Source of the DNA: Gordonia polyisoprenivorans NBRC 16320 = JCM 10675
Lineage (GTDB): Bacteria > Actinomycetota > Actinomycetes > Mycobacteriales > Mycobacteriaceae
DNA: 64,000 nucleotides
Direction: 5' to 3'
Assembly (NCBI RefSeq): GCF_000241325.1
Contig: NZ_BAEI01000075.1
Location: 103,058-167,057, forward strand
The notes under the pieces are model-generated. The model saw only the letters and a list, made by a program, of their open reading frames with translations. It did no database searches and was not told the origin of the DNA. Positions 26,488-35,150 of this stretch are shown one piece after another (the first letter of the stretch is position 1; the number at the start of each line of letters is the position of its first letter). Position numbers and translations under genes: made by a program.

Positions 26488-27714
26488 TCAGATCCCCATC
26501 ACCTCGCGATAGTGGGCGTACGCAGCGGCCACCTCGTCCTCGGTGAGACCGAACTCTTCGAGCGAATACCGGTGCACGCCATGGGCATTCTGCCGATGGG
26601 ACTGTCGGTGCCGATACATGGCGGCACGGGTCGGGCCGTCGAGTTCCAGGCCTGCGGCAGCGTAGATCCGGTCGATCTGCGCCATCGGGTCGGCAATGAG
26701 GTCGTCGTACCGCACGTCGACGAATCGGTCCGGATGGTGTTGGCGTACGACGAGCGCCCGTTCGGTCATGTCGACGTTGCGGCGCAACCAATGTCGCGCG
26801 ACGGCGGCGGCATCGACGGTGTCGGAGAACATCGAATGGCCGTGAGCGAGCATGCTCGAGAACGAGGCTGTGGTGCGCACCGGGTCGCGGTGGGTGTTGA
26901 CGATGACCGCGTCGGGAAACACGTCGAGCAGCGTGTCGAGGTGTTCGAGATGCGCGGGGGTCTTGAGCACCCAGTGCGGTCGTCGGTCCTGCCGCGCAAG
27001 TACCTGCAAAAGCACCTTCAGATACTCGTACGACGGGCGGACGTCCTGGCGCGCCAACCACTCGGCATACGCAGGTACGTTCAGCATCGCCTCCGGCACC
27101 TGGGATAACAGTGAATACTCCTGCAGCAGAACATCTTCCTCCGGACCGTCGGCCTCGACGGCGTGGATGGCGAAGAACTGCGGGTTCAGGTATCGCAGGG
27201 CGAGTTCGGCGAGCTTGGTCTGCGCAATTCGCACACGTGGCCGTTCACCTGCCCGCTCCCATCGGCTCGGCAGCAGGTGCACCACCTCCCACGATTGCAC
27301 CGCGCGCACCCGCGGATCAGCGCCGATCAGCCGGTGCAACATGGTGGTTCCGCTGCGCTGCAGGCCGGCGATCACGATCGGCGGCGTGATCGGCTCGTCG
27401 AGTACCTCGGGCTCGGCCTCCAGCAGTGCGGCCACGCGTAAGCGCGTCGTGAGCAGTCCGTGCAGGCGTGCGCGAATCACCAGCGCCCCGAAATAGCTGA
27501 GGTTCGCCTCGTCGACAATCGAACGGGTCAACACATCGAGAGCTTCGTCGGTCAGCGCGTCGGCTTCCCATGCCCGCCTCGCCGACTTCTCGGCACGCCG
27601 CCGCAGGGCGTCGGCCGACAGATCCGGACCGAGACCACGTCGAACCAGCTCGGCACCAACATGATTGAGCGCTCGGATACCACGTCGCCGAAACGGCACG
27701 AATCCGTCAGACAT
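26488..27714 (-). CDS. sulfotransferase family protein
   Basis: 408 residues with the PAPS-dependent sulfotransferase fold. The 5'-phosphosulfate loop is GLQRSGTTMLHRLI near residue 118, and the 3'-phosphate region is NTHRDPVRTTASFSSM near residue 245. The first 90 residues are a helical extension found in the actinobacterial Sulfotransferase_3 group. The acceptor is unknown; glycolipids or sterol-like lipids are usual candidates in this order. The DUF1214 gene lies 15 bases upstream on the same strand, so the two are probably co-transcribed. Confidence 0.88.
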   Translation of the reverse strand: MSDGFVPFRRRGIRALNHVGAELVRRGLGPDLSADALRRRAEKSARRAWEADALTDEALDVLTRSIVDEANLSYFGALVIRARLHGLLTTRLRVAALLEAEPEVLDEPITPPIVIAGLQRSGTTMLHRLIGADPRVRAVQSWEVVHLLPSRWERAGERPRVRIAQTKLAELALRYLNPQFFAIHAVEADGPEEDVLLQEYSLLSQVPEAMLNVPAYAEWLARQDVRPSYEYLKVLLQVLARQDRRPHWVLKTPAHLEHLDTLLDVFPDAVIVNTHRDPVRTTASFSSMLAHGHSMFSDTVDAAAVARHWLRRNVDMTERALVVRQHHPDRFVDVRYDDLIADPMAQIDRIYAAAGLELDGPTRAAMYRHRQSHRQNAHGVHRYSLEEFGLTEDEVAAAYAHYREVMGI

Positions 27715-27729
27715 CGAGAGACCCGGGCG

Positions 27730-28956
27730 TCAGAGTTCGCGAACCTGAGCGACCGGCACCACCCGGGTCCGTGGTTGCGGATGATCTTGGGCCCGAATCC
27801 AACGGAAAGTCATTCCGCCACAGTCATGTCCGGTGGTGTGCAGCCAGTTCGGCACACCAGGGTCGGTGTGCGCGACGACGATTCGCACGCTCCCGTCGGG
27901 CCGATACTTGGCGGTGTGCTTGTTGACATGGATCGTCGAATGCCGGTAATCCAGCGACTCGAGCCAGTGATTGTCGAGTTGGAAGTTCCACGCCTCGCAC
28001 TCGGGGATCTCCGCGTCGATCACCAGCGCCTCATCGGGTCGCAGGCGCCAATAGCTGTGGTAGTAGATGATATTCGGGTCTCCACCGGCCTTCGTCGATT
28101 TCTCCGGATCGAACATGGGGAGTTCGTTGGTGTGCTCGCCGAAGTCATGCGCCCACTTGGCGAACAGCATCGACGCGCCGGCCACAAGCAGACTCGCCTT
28201 TCCGAGCCCGGCATCGAGCTGTGCGGCGGTGAGCGGCTCGGGCGGCGGTGGCGCCTGGTCGTTGCCGGCACCGACAGCCGGATCGTAGAGCTCGATGTGC
28301 AGATCGGCGGGCACCTCGGTGGTGCGATCGGCGAAGGTCTGACGCACGATCAGCAGCCCGGTATCAGCGGTCATCGGCAACCAATTGCCGTCCTGCCCCT
28401 CAGGCCAGGGGCGGGTCGCACTGACGATCAACTCGAAGGTGCCGTCGTCGGCGATCTGCAGGTCCGAGGCCTCGACGTATCCGGTCGTCGGCATCTGCCC
28501 GCCCTGACCGTAATTGCCCTCCTGCGTCCCGAAGCCGAGATAGTCGACGGTGCCGCGCGTTCCGCTGATGCGGTAGGTGAGCGTCCCGTCGATCGTCGCA
28601 TTCTGGTAGTAGTTGTCGGGGTTGTCCGAGCCCATCTTGGCGGTCTCGTGGATCATCCTGCGCAGCACGGGCGCTCGCGGGTCTGCGTATTCGACGAACG
28701 CTTCGAGTCCGGCGCGGGTGAGCCGCGACAGATAGCGATAACCCTCGGCCTGGGTCAGCGGATCGGTCGGCGTCCCCGGGTACATGATCGATGCGCCCGC
28801 CGATTTCAGCGTGTCGCAGAACTCCTCCCACGCCTTGCCGGTGGCCACCCGCGCCTCGGCGACGTCATCGGGAGTCTTGCCGCGTACCTTCAGCCAGGCC
28901 ACGCGGGCCCGCCGGAATCCGCCGAGTGCCGAGGTCGCCAGTGTTCGGCCGTTCAT
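27730..28956 (-). CDS. DUF1214 domain protein
   Basis: 408 residues, beta-rich, no signal peptide. The C-terminal third has the DUF1214 pattern: NIIYYHSYWRLRPDEALVID, ECEAWNFQLDNHWLESLDY and PGVPNWLHTTGHDCGGMTFR. DUF1214 proteins frequently accompany sulfotransferases in mycolate bacteria, as here, but no reaction is established. The 15-base gap to the sulfotransferase start downstream suggests one transcript with a common substrate or pathway. Confidence 0.85.
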   Translation of the reverse strand: MNGRTLATSALGGFRRARVAWLKVRGKTPDDVAEARVATGKAWEEFCDTLKSAGASIMYPGTPTDPLTQAEGYRYLSRLTRAGLEAFVEYADPRAPVLRRMIHETAKMGSDNPDNYYQNATIDGTLTYRISGTRGTVDYLGFGTQEGNYGQGGQMPTTGYVEASDLQIADDGTFELIVSATRPWPEGQDGNWLPMTADTGLLIVRQTFADRTTEVPADLHIELYDPAVGAGNDQAPPPPEPLTAAQLDAGLGKASLLVAGASMLFAKWAHDFGEHTNELPMFDPEKSTKAGGDPNIIYYHSYWRLRPDEALVIDAEIPECEAWNFQLDNHWLESLDYRHSTIHVNKHTAKYRPDGSVRIVVAHTDPGVPNWLHTTGHDCGGMTFRWIRAQDHPQPRTRVVPVAQVREL

Positions 28957-29020
28957 GCCCGATCTCCGTTCATGCCCGCCTACATCGTCCGGTACTCACC
29001 TTACGACTCGGCGGGCCCGC

Positions 29021-30343
29021 TCAGAACGACTTGCGCGCAGTCTTCGGATCGCCGTAGGTGATGGCGCGTTCGCGACGGGTGTCGGTGAGCAGCGTCGCCG
29101 CCCAGGTCACCAGGGTTCCGGTGCGGTTGCGGACACCGGCGAGAAAGGCGATGTGGATCGCACCCCACGCCAGCCAGCCCACCCGACCCGACAGGCGCAG
29201 CGGACCGGTCTCCAGAATCGCGTTCTTCCGGGAGATGTAGGCGGCGCTACCGAAGTCCCGGTACCGAAACGCAGGTCGCTCGGAGCCTCCGGCGAGGAGC
29301 CCGGCAATCACCTCTCCGGCGTGCCTGCCACCCTGCATCGCCACCTCCGCGACGCCGGGCAACTCCTTATAGGAGCTGATGTCACCGACGACGAAGATGT
29401 CCGGATGGCCCGGAACCGACAGGTCGTCCCCGACCGGGATGGTGCCGCCGTGGTCCTGTTTCACCCCGATCGCGTCGGCGAGCGCCTTCACGAACGGCAC
29501 CGCCTCAACGCCGGTCGTCCACAGCGTGGTGCGGGCACCGAAGGTGCGCACCTCCCCGGACTTCTTCTCGGTGATCTCGACGGTGTCGGCACCGACGTCG
29601 GTGACGTGCACCCCGAAATGTGTTTCCACGCCCAGGCGTTCAAGGGTGCGCAACGCGCTCGTCGACAGCGACGGACTGAACGACGGCAACAGTCGGTCGG
29701 CCCCCTGGAACAGCATCACCCGCGCCTCGTCCGGGTCGATGCTGCGGAACTCGCGCTCCAGCGCGTTGTGCGCCAATTCCCGGATCTGGCCTGCCAATTC
29801 GACACCCGTGGGCCCGCCGCCGGCGATGGCGAAGGTCAGCCACGGCTTGCGCTGTTCGGGATCGGGCAGGGTCTCGGCGACCTCGAATGCGCCCATCACC
29901 TTGCGGCGGATGGCAAGTGCGTCGTCGAGGGTCTTCATCCCGATGGTGTGCTCCATCAGATGTTCGTTGCCGTGGTAGGCGGTGCGCATGCCGACCGCGA
30001 CGACGAGGTAGTCGTATCCGACCTGCTCGACCGACGAGTCGAGCCGGGTGACGGTGACCGTGCGCGCCGCGGGATCGATGTCGGTCGCCTCGGCGCAGTA
30101 GACGTCGGCGTTGCGTTGCCTGCGCAGCAGGTGCCGGATCGGGCTGCTGATCGAGCCCTCCGACAGCAGTCCCGTCGCGCACTGATAGAGCAACGGCTGG
30201 AACAGGTGACTCGTACCGCGATCGATGACCGTCACCTTCGCGTTCGCGCGCCGGAGGCTGCGCGCCGCGTGCATACCGGCGAAACCGGCACCGATGATGA
30301 CCACGTGCGGCCGGGTGTCCCGGCGGGGTTGGGACGCATTCAC
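29021..30343 (-). CDS. ndh: type II NADH dehydrogenase (NDH-2)
   Basis: 440-residue membrane-associated flavoprotein that oxidises NADH with quinone without pumping protons. The FAD loop GAGFAGMHAARSL starts near residue 18, the NADH-binding loop AIAGGGPTGVELAG is near residue 170, and the second FAD motif FVVGDISSYKELPGVAEVA precedes AMQGGRHAGEVI. The C-terminus has amphipathic and hydrophobic segments (WLAWGAIHIAFLAGV, TLVTWAATLLTD) for membrane attachment. It coexists with complex I at the left end of the window, giving two routes of NADH oxidation. Confidence 0.92.
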   Translation of the reverse strand: MNASQPRRDTRPHVVIIGAGFAGMHAARSLRRANAKVTVIDRGTSHLFQPLLYQCATGLLSEGSISSPIRHLLRRQRNADVYCAEATDIDPAARTVTVTRLDSSVEQVGYDYLVVAVGMRTAYHGNEHLMEHTIGMKTLDDALAIRRKVMGAFEVAETLPDPEQRKPWLTFAIAGGGPTGVELAGQIRELAHNALEREFRSIDPDEARVMLFQGADRLLPSFSPSLSTSALRTLERLGVETHFGVHVTDVGADTVEITEKKSGEVRTFGARTTLWTTGVEAVPFVKALADAIGVKQDHGGTIPVGDDLSVPGHPDIFVVGDISSYKELPGVAEVAMQGGRHAGEVIAGLLAGGSERPAFRYRDFGSAAYISRKNAILETGPLRLSGRVGWLAWGAIHIAFLAGVRNRTGTLVTWAATLLTDTRRERAITYGDPKTARKSF

Positions 30344-30385
30344 CTCGCCGATTGTGGCAGAAAGTCCGACGCCACGACGGGACCC

Positions 30386-30694
30386 TCAGCTCTTGACCGG
30401 TACCGCCGAGGTCACCGCGACGGTTACCGCCGCCGCTGCAGCGGTCGCCGCGAAGACCGACGGCCACGCACCGATCTTCTTCGCCAGGGGATGCGAGATG
30501 GCGAAGGCGGCAACGTAGCTGCCGAGGAGTCCGCCCGCGACCGCGGGTCCGCGCCGCAGCCATTCGCGGGTGCAGTAGGCGCCGGCCGAGGTGACGACGA
30601 CGCCGCCGAGTTCGCGACGGCCCGTCGCACGAAAAGCGCCGAAACCGCCGACCAGGCCGACGGCGACACCAGCAACAGTGGGATCGAATGCCAT
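30386..30694 (-). CDS. small membrane protein, unrecognised
   Basis: 102 residues with three or four weak hydrophobic segments (VAGVAVGLVGGFGAF, GLLGSYVAAFAISHP, FAATAAAAAVTVAVTSA), rich in Ala, Gly and Val. No family recognised. It lies between ndh and the TetR gene on the same strand, 19 bases from the latter. The longer reading that continues into the TetR gene is not used. Confidence 0.6.
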   Translation of the reverse strand: MAFDPTVAGVAVGLVGGFGAFRATGRRELGGVVVTSAGAYCTREWLRRGPAVAGGLLGSYVAAFAISHPLAKKIGAWPSVFAATAAAAAVTVAVTSAVPVKS

Positions 30695-30713
30695 GCTCGT
30701 CAGCCTACGCAGG

Positions 30714-31343
30714 TCACTCACCCAGCAGGTACCTGCGCTGCATCCGCTTCCACAGTTCGAGGTGCGGATCGGTTCGCGGGTCACGGCGGTCGATCAGATA
30801 GGTCGTGGCCACCCCACGCATGCTCGAGAGCAGCACCGGATACAGCGCCGCATATCCCGGCGCCGAGGTCAGTTCCGGGCCCAGGAATCCATCGACCGCC
30901 GACCTCACCGTCGCGCCGATCTCCCGTTCGGTGGGTAGCAGCGCGGTCCGCAGGGCCTCGTTGGTGCGCGCGGCGATCCACAGTTCCATCGACGCGACGA
31001 AGTAAGGCTGGTGAAACGTCGACCACCCCACCTCGGTCGCCTGCGAGATCCGCTCCACCGGATCGTCGGGCCAGTCGATCCCGAAGGGCAACTCGGCCAG
31101 CCGCGTTCGGGCGAGATGCCCGACCGCGGCCATCAGCAACGCATCCTTGGACGGATAATGGTGCAGCATGCGCCCACGGGTCACACCCGCCTCGGCCTGG
31201 ATCGCGACGGTGCTGGTGTGCGCATAGCCCCGCTCGACCAGAACCCGAAGTGCCGCATTGAGAATCGTGACACGGGTCAGGTCACTTCGCCGCTGTCGCG
31301 GGGCAGGTCGGCCTCGGTCCGCGTCGTCGGGAAGCGAGGTCAC
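30714..31343 (-). CDS. TetR/AcrR family transcriptional regulator
   Basis: 209 residues. The N-terminal HTH runs from TILNAALRVLVERGYAHTST through the recognition helix VTRGRMLHHYPSKDALL. The C-terminal ligand domain is helical, and its ligand is unknown. It starts 18 bases after the secreted flavoenzyme gene on the same strand, so both are probably one transcript. The palindrome at 33234-33256, upstream of that gene, is the likely autoregulatory operator. Confidence 0.9.
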   Translation of the reverse strand: MTSLPDDADRGRPAPRQRRSDLTRVTILNAALRVLVERGYAHTSTVAIQAEAGVTRGRMLHHYPSKDALLMAAVGHLARTRLAELPFGIDWPDDPVERISQATEVGWSTFHQPYFVASMELWIAARTNEALRTALLPTEREIGATVRSAVDGFLGPELTSAPGYAALYPVLLSSMRGVATTYLIDRRDPRTDPHLELWKRMQRRYLLGE

Positions 31344-31361
31344 ATGTCCAGCCTAGGACAG

Positions 31362-33206
31362 TCACACGTCGAGAATGTGCGGCAGCCCGGCGCGATAGCG
31401 ATCCCGGTCCTGCGCCTTGAGCGGATCGAGCATCGGCAGTTCCCACAGCGGGTACACCGCGGCATGCGGCGCCGGACTGTCCGCGGCGTCGAGGATCGCA
31501 TTGGTCACCCGACGCCCGGACTCGTTGGCACCCTCCATGGTTGCCAGATCGATGTTGGTGCGGACGTGGTCGCCGCCGATGAACAGATTCGCGATCGAGG
31601 TGGCGACGCCGGGACGATGCGGCAACGAGCCTGCGGTGTTGACCATCAGCGGGGTCGCGTTGGCGATGGTGGGGGACCAGGTGATCCCGGGATCGAGCGA
31701 CCAGGTCACGATGTCCTCGCTTCGCAGGAGCTCTCGCCCACCGGAATTCATCGCCTTCGACATCTGCGCCCACACCTCCTTGGCGATCTCGTCACGGGTG
31801 CACTGCTTGGCGGTCCTGCCGTAGAGGATTCCCGGTGTGTCCCAATCGGAGATGTCGATCGACAGGCAATCCTTGCTGCGTCCGTCACCGTAGGTCCGGG
31901 CGAAGTCGACGCCCCACGGCGCCGCCTGGAACAGACCGGTCAACGCCCAGGGGGTTCCCAACGCCGCGATGTGGCCAGGCGGCAGATTCGAGCGGCGGGA
32001 CAGGAAGTACTGGATGCCCACCATCCAATCATCCTGCAGGCGAAGGATTCCGGAGAGCTCCGGTGCTGCCCCGAGGACGGCCGACCCCAACAAGGGGCGG
32101 ATCCGATCCAGCGGCATCGCGGCGACGTACCAGTCGGCGTCCACCCGCCGTCCGGAGCTGGTGCGAACCCCGGTGATCTGCTTGTCACCGACCTCGAATG
32201 CCGCTGCCCCCTCCCCCATCTCGAACCGCACACCCGCCCGGCGCAGATAGGCGACCCACGGGTCGATCCACGCATGATTGGTGGGGGCGTTGAGGATTCG
32301 GTCGACACCACCCTGGACCAGTCCCGCCTCGTAGTTGCCGATCAGGCCAGTCGCCGAGGTCGCCAACGCCAGGCCGATCTGCCCGATGGTCCGCGCCGAG
32401 GCGGTCTGCGATTTCGCCGCGACCAGCGCCCGGGTCAGCGCCCCGGCCAGATACCGCCGATAGGCCGGCGACTTGGTGTCGGCCTTGACGAACTGCATCC
32501 AGGATTGGTTCTCCCACTGGCCGACTCGGCGTTCGGTGCAACTCGTGGCGATGATGAGTTCCCGGGTGACGAAGTAGGCGAGTTCGGCCGGCGGTATGTC
32601 GACGACGAATTTCAGCCCGGTCGTCAGCGCATTACGCACGTTGTCCAGGGCCGCGAGGGCCCCGGCATGGTCGATCATTCCCACGATGGAGGCGGGCGCG
32701 ATCGTCGGGGCATACCCGGCGTCGGCGAATGCGACGACGGCGGTGTCGACGTCGACGAGGTGCCGGCTCTTCACGGTGCCGCCGCCGGGCACCGGAATCC
32801 GCGACATGGTATCGGGGACATGCTGATAGCAGCCGGGGAAGAAGCGGAAGCCGTGTTCGCCCGGCAGCGCCATCCGACCTCCGGCCGCAGTACCGGGCAC
32901 GTCGTGGCTGCGCGCCTTACCACCGAGGTAGGCCGGCTCGTAGACGGTCACCGCGAATCCGCGCTCGACGAGTTCGTGCGCAGCCGACAGACCGGCCATC
33001 CCGCCGCCGAAGATCGCCACCCGCCGCCGTCGGGCCGGAGTCGGCGGTACCGCCCGCGCCGCCGGAACCGCGACCCCCGGCATCGCGACCGCGGTTCCGG
33101 CGAGCACGGCGGCCGCGGCCGCACCGGTCAGGAATCGACGGCGTGACACACCCGAGTCCTGTGCCGACGTCGCGTCGCCACGTGCATTCAGATCACTTCC
33201 CGACAT
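31362..33206 (-). CDS. Tat-exported FAD-dependent amine-oxidase/desaturase-like enzyme
   Basis: 614 residues. A Tat signal is visible: SRRRFLTGAAAAAVLAG with the twin arginines near residue 22 and an alanine-rich core. The FAD loop is VAIFGGGMAGLSAAHELVER, followed by GGKARSHDVPG, and the C-terminal FAD motif is DLATMEGANESGRRVTNAIL. The layout matches the phytoene-desaturase and hydroxysqualene-dehydroxylase branch of the amine oxidase superfamily. Substrate is unknown, but export of a folded flavoprotein suggests an envelope lipid or isoprenoid. First gene of a two-gene unit with the TetR regulator. Confidence 0.85.
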   Translation of the reverse strand: MSGSDLNARGDATSAQDSGVSRRRFLTGAAAAAVLAGTAVAMPGVAVPAARAVPPTPARRRRVAIFGGGMAGLSAAHELVERGFAVTVYEPAYLGGKARSHDVPGTAAGGRMALPGEHGFRFFPGCYQHVPDTMSRIPVPGGGTVKSRHLVDVDTAVVAFADAGYAPTIAPASIVGMIDHAGALAALDNVRNALTTGLKFVVDIPPAELAYFVTRELIIATSCTERRVGQWENQSWMQFVKADTKSPAYRRYLAGALTRALVAAKSQTASARTIGQIGLALATSATGLIGNYEAGLVQGGVDRILNAPTNHAWIDPWVAYLRRAGVRFEMGEGAAAFEVGDKQITGVRTSSGRRVDADWYVAAMPLDRIRPLLGSAVLGAAPELSGILRLQDDWMVGIQYFLSRRSNLPPGHIAALGTPWALTGLFQAAPWGVDFARTYGDGRSKDCLSIDISDWDTPGILYGRTAKQCTRDEIAKEVWAQMSKAMNSGGRELLRSEDIVTWSLDPGITWSPTIANATPLMVNTAGSLPHRPGVATSIANLFIGGDHVRTNIDLATMEGANESGRRVTNAILDAADSPAPHAAVYPLWELPMLDPLKAQDRDRYRAGLPHILDV

Positions 33207-33233
33207 TCGACTCCCCCGTACAAGTCGTCCACG

Positions 33234-33256
33234 ACAGTCGGCCGACTGTAACAGTC
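33234..33256. promoter_or_regulatory. overlapping palindromes, probable TetR operator
   Basis: A perfect 16-base palindrome ACAGTCGGCCGACTGT (33234-33249) overlaps a second, GACTGT-A-ACAGTC (33244-33256), giving three ACAGTC half-sites. It lies 28 bases upstream of the Tat flavoenzyme start, in the gap between two divergent genes. The regulator is most simply the TetR gene of the same transcript. Confidence 0.7.
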
Positions 33257-33397
33257 AGCCTTGACTCTTTCGGTAAGTGATTTCTACCACCATCGCCATC
33301 CTCGGTGGGACGTTTCGGCGAAAACGTATCGACGGCCGTCGTCGAGGCCTGCTGTCACACTGGACTGCATGGCCCGTCTGTCTGCAAACCTCACCCC

Positions 33398-35143
33398 GTG
33401 ACCGAACCGATGCCCGGCACGGCGGCCGGACCCGAAACACCCACGCCGACCATCCTTCTCGTGACCGGCAACCACGCCGACGCCCTGTCCGACGAGTTCG
33501 GCCGCTACCGACGCGACTACCACGTACGCTGCGTGTCCTCGGCGATCGAGGCCATCACCACCCTCGGACAACTGTCCTCGCAGGGTGAGCCGATCGCGCT
33601 CATCGTCGCCGAATCCGAACTATCGGACATGCCGATCCTCGAGGCACTCGGCACCTTCCGCAGCATCGTCCCCACCGCCCGACGCGTCGTCGTCATCCAC
33701 TGGGACCGCTTCGCCACGACGTCGGAAGCACTTCGGATTCCGTTGCGCAAGGGCAAGTTCGACACATTCCTACTCATGCCGCGCGGAGCCCGGGACGAGG
33801 AGTTCCACTACGCGATCACCGAGATGCTCTCGGATTGGGGTGCCACGATCGCCGCGCCCGTCGTCGAATCGATTCGCATCATCGCCGACACGGAAAGCCC
33901 ACTGACACTGGAGATCCGCGACCTCCTCGACCGCATGGGCATGCCGCACCGCACCCACACCCCCGACAGCCCCGCCGGACGCGAGGCGCAGGCGGCCTTC
34001 GACCACAGCGCAATCGACGGCACCGACACCACCGACGGCCCGAGGTTCCCCCTGGTCCAGTCGATGGTCAGCAAGTCCCACCGCACGGTCATCGCCCCGG
34101 ACTCGGCGCGCGACGTGTCGGTGATGATGTACGGGCGCCCGTCGGATGTGGCCGAGGACTCCGTGGTGGATCTCGCGATCGCCGGAGCCGGCCCGGCCGG
34201 CCTGGCCGCCGCGGTCTACGCCGCCAGCGAGGGGTTGTCGACGGTGGTCATCGAGTCCTCGGCGATCGGCGGCCAGGCCGGCACGAGTTCGATGATCCGC
34301 AACTACCTCGGCTTCCCGCGCGGCATCTCCGGCATGCGGCTGGCCCAGCGCGCCCGCACCCAGGCGGTGCGCTTCGGCGCGCGGTTCTATTCGGGTTGGG
34401 CCGTCGAACGACTCGAAGTCGGCGTCGAGAACCGGCCGCATTGCCTGATCACCGACGGTGGCGACGTGCGCGCACACGCGGTACTCATCGCCAGCGGGGT
34501 CGCCTACCGCCGGCTCAGCGTCGACTCCCTCGAGGCACTCGTCGGGCTCGGGGTGTTCTACGGGGCGGCGATGTCGGCGGCACGCGAGATGGAGGGCCGC
34601 GACGTCATCGTCGTCGGCGGCGGCAACTCCGCCGGGCAGGCCGCGATCCACCTCGCCCGATTTGCGCGATCGGTGACGATTGTCGTCCGGCGCGCCGACC
34701 TCACCTCGACGATGTCGCAGTACCTGATCGGCGAGATCGCCTATCACCCGCGGATCAGCGTCTGCGGCGGGTGCGAGGTCGTCGACGGCGGTGGATCGCC
34801 GACGTTGGATCGGATCACGCTGCGCCACCGCAGCACCGGCACGCTCGAGGAGCGGGCCGTCGGCGGTCTGTTCCTGCTCATCGGCGCGGAGCCGCACTGC
34901 GAATGGATCCCCGACGACATCGCCCGTGACGCACGCGGTTTCGTTCTCACCGGGCGTGATGTTCCCAAGGATCGCTGGGGCGACGGGCTACCGCCGGCGA
35001 ACCTGGCGACCAGCGCACCGGGTGTGTTCGCGGCCGGCGACATCCGTTCGGGGTCGATGAAGCGGGTCGCATCGGCGTCCGGGGAGGGTGCCGGTGTGGT
35101 CCCGCTGGTGCACCAATGGGTGGAGGCCAGAGCGCTCGGCTGA
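33398..35143 (+). CDS. receiver-like / thioredoxin-reductase-like fusion protein
   Basis: 581 residues. Residues 18-140 resemble a response-regulator receiver, but the phosphoacceptor position holds Glu72 (LIVAESELSDMP) and the usual KP near the end is MP. A linker follows, then a thioredoxin-reductase fold from about residue 255: FAD loop AGAGPAGLAAAVYAASEG, NADPH loop VVGGGNSAGQAAIHLA, and GDIRSGSMKRVASASGEG. The redox CxxC pair is missing: the expected site reads GLGVFYGAAMSAAREM. A family of such fusions is known in actinobacteria; its substrate is unclear. The start is GTG; ATG at 33410 is an alternative. Confidence 0.85.
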   Translation: MTEPMPGTAAGPETPTPTILLVTGNHADALSDEFGRYRRDYHVRCVSSAIEAITTLGQLSSQGEPIALIVAESELSDMPILEALGTFRSIVPTARRVVVIHWDRFATTSEALRIPLRKGKFDTFLLMPRGARDEEFHYAITEMLSDWGATIAAPVVESIRIIADTESPLTLEIRDLLDRMGMPHRTHTPDSPAGREAQAAFDHSAIDGTDTTDGPRFPLVQSMVSKSHRTVIAPDSARDVSVMMYGRPSDVAEDSVVDLAIAGAGPAGLAAAVYAASEGLSTVVIESSAIGGQAGTSSMIRNYLGFPRGISGMRLAQRARTQAVRFGARFYSGWAVERLEVGVENRPHCLITDGGDVRAHAVLIASGVAYRRLSVDSLEALVGLGVFYGAAMSAAREMEGRDVIVVGGGNSAGQAAIHLARFARSVTIVVRRADLTSTMSQYLIGEIAYHPRISVCGGCEVVDGGGSPTLDRITLRHRSTGTLEERAVGGLFLLIGAEPHCEWIPDDIARDARGFVLTGRDVPKDRWGDGLPPANLATSAPGVFAAGDIRSGSMKRVASASGEGAGVVPLVHQWVEARALG

Positions 35144-35150
35144 CCGCAGC

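Noticed and set aside
28784..31261. 825-codon open frame on the plus strand
   Set aside because: Antisense to DUF1214, ndh and TetR genes. Its translation is Arg/Gly/His-rich without any family pattern, which is typical of reverse frames in high-GC DNA.
31011..33146. 711-codon open frame on the plus strand
   Set aside because: Lies opposite the Tat flavoenzyme gene, whose sequence is clearly functional; composition is that of a shadow frame.
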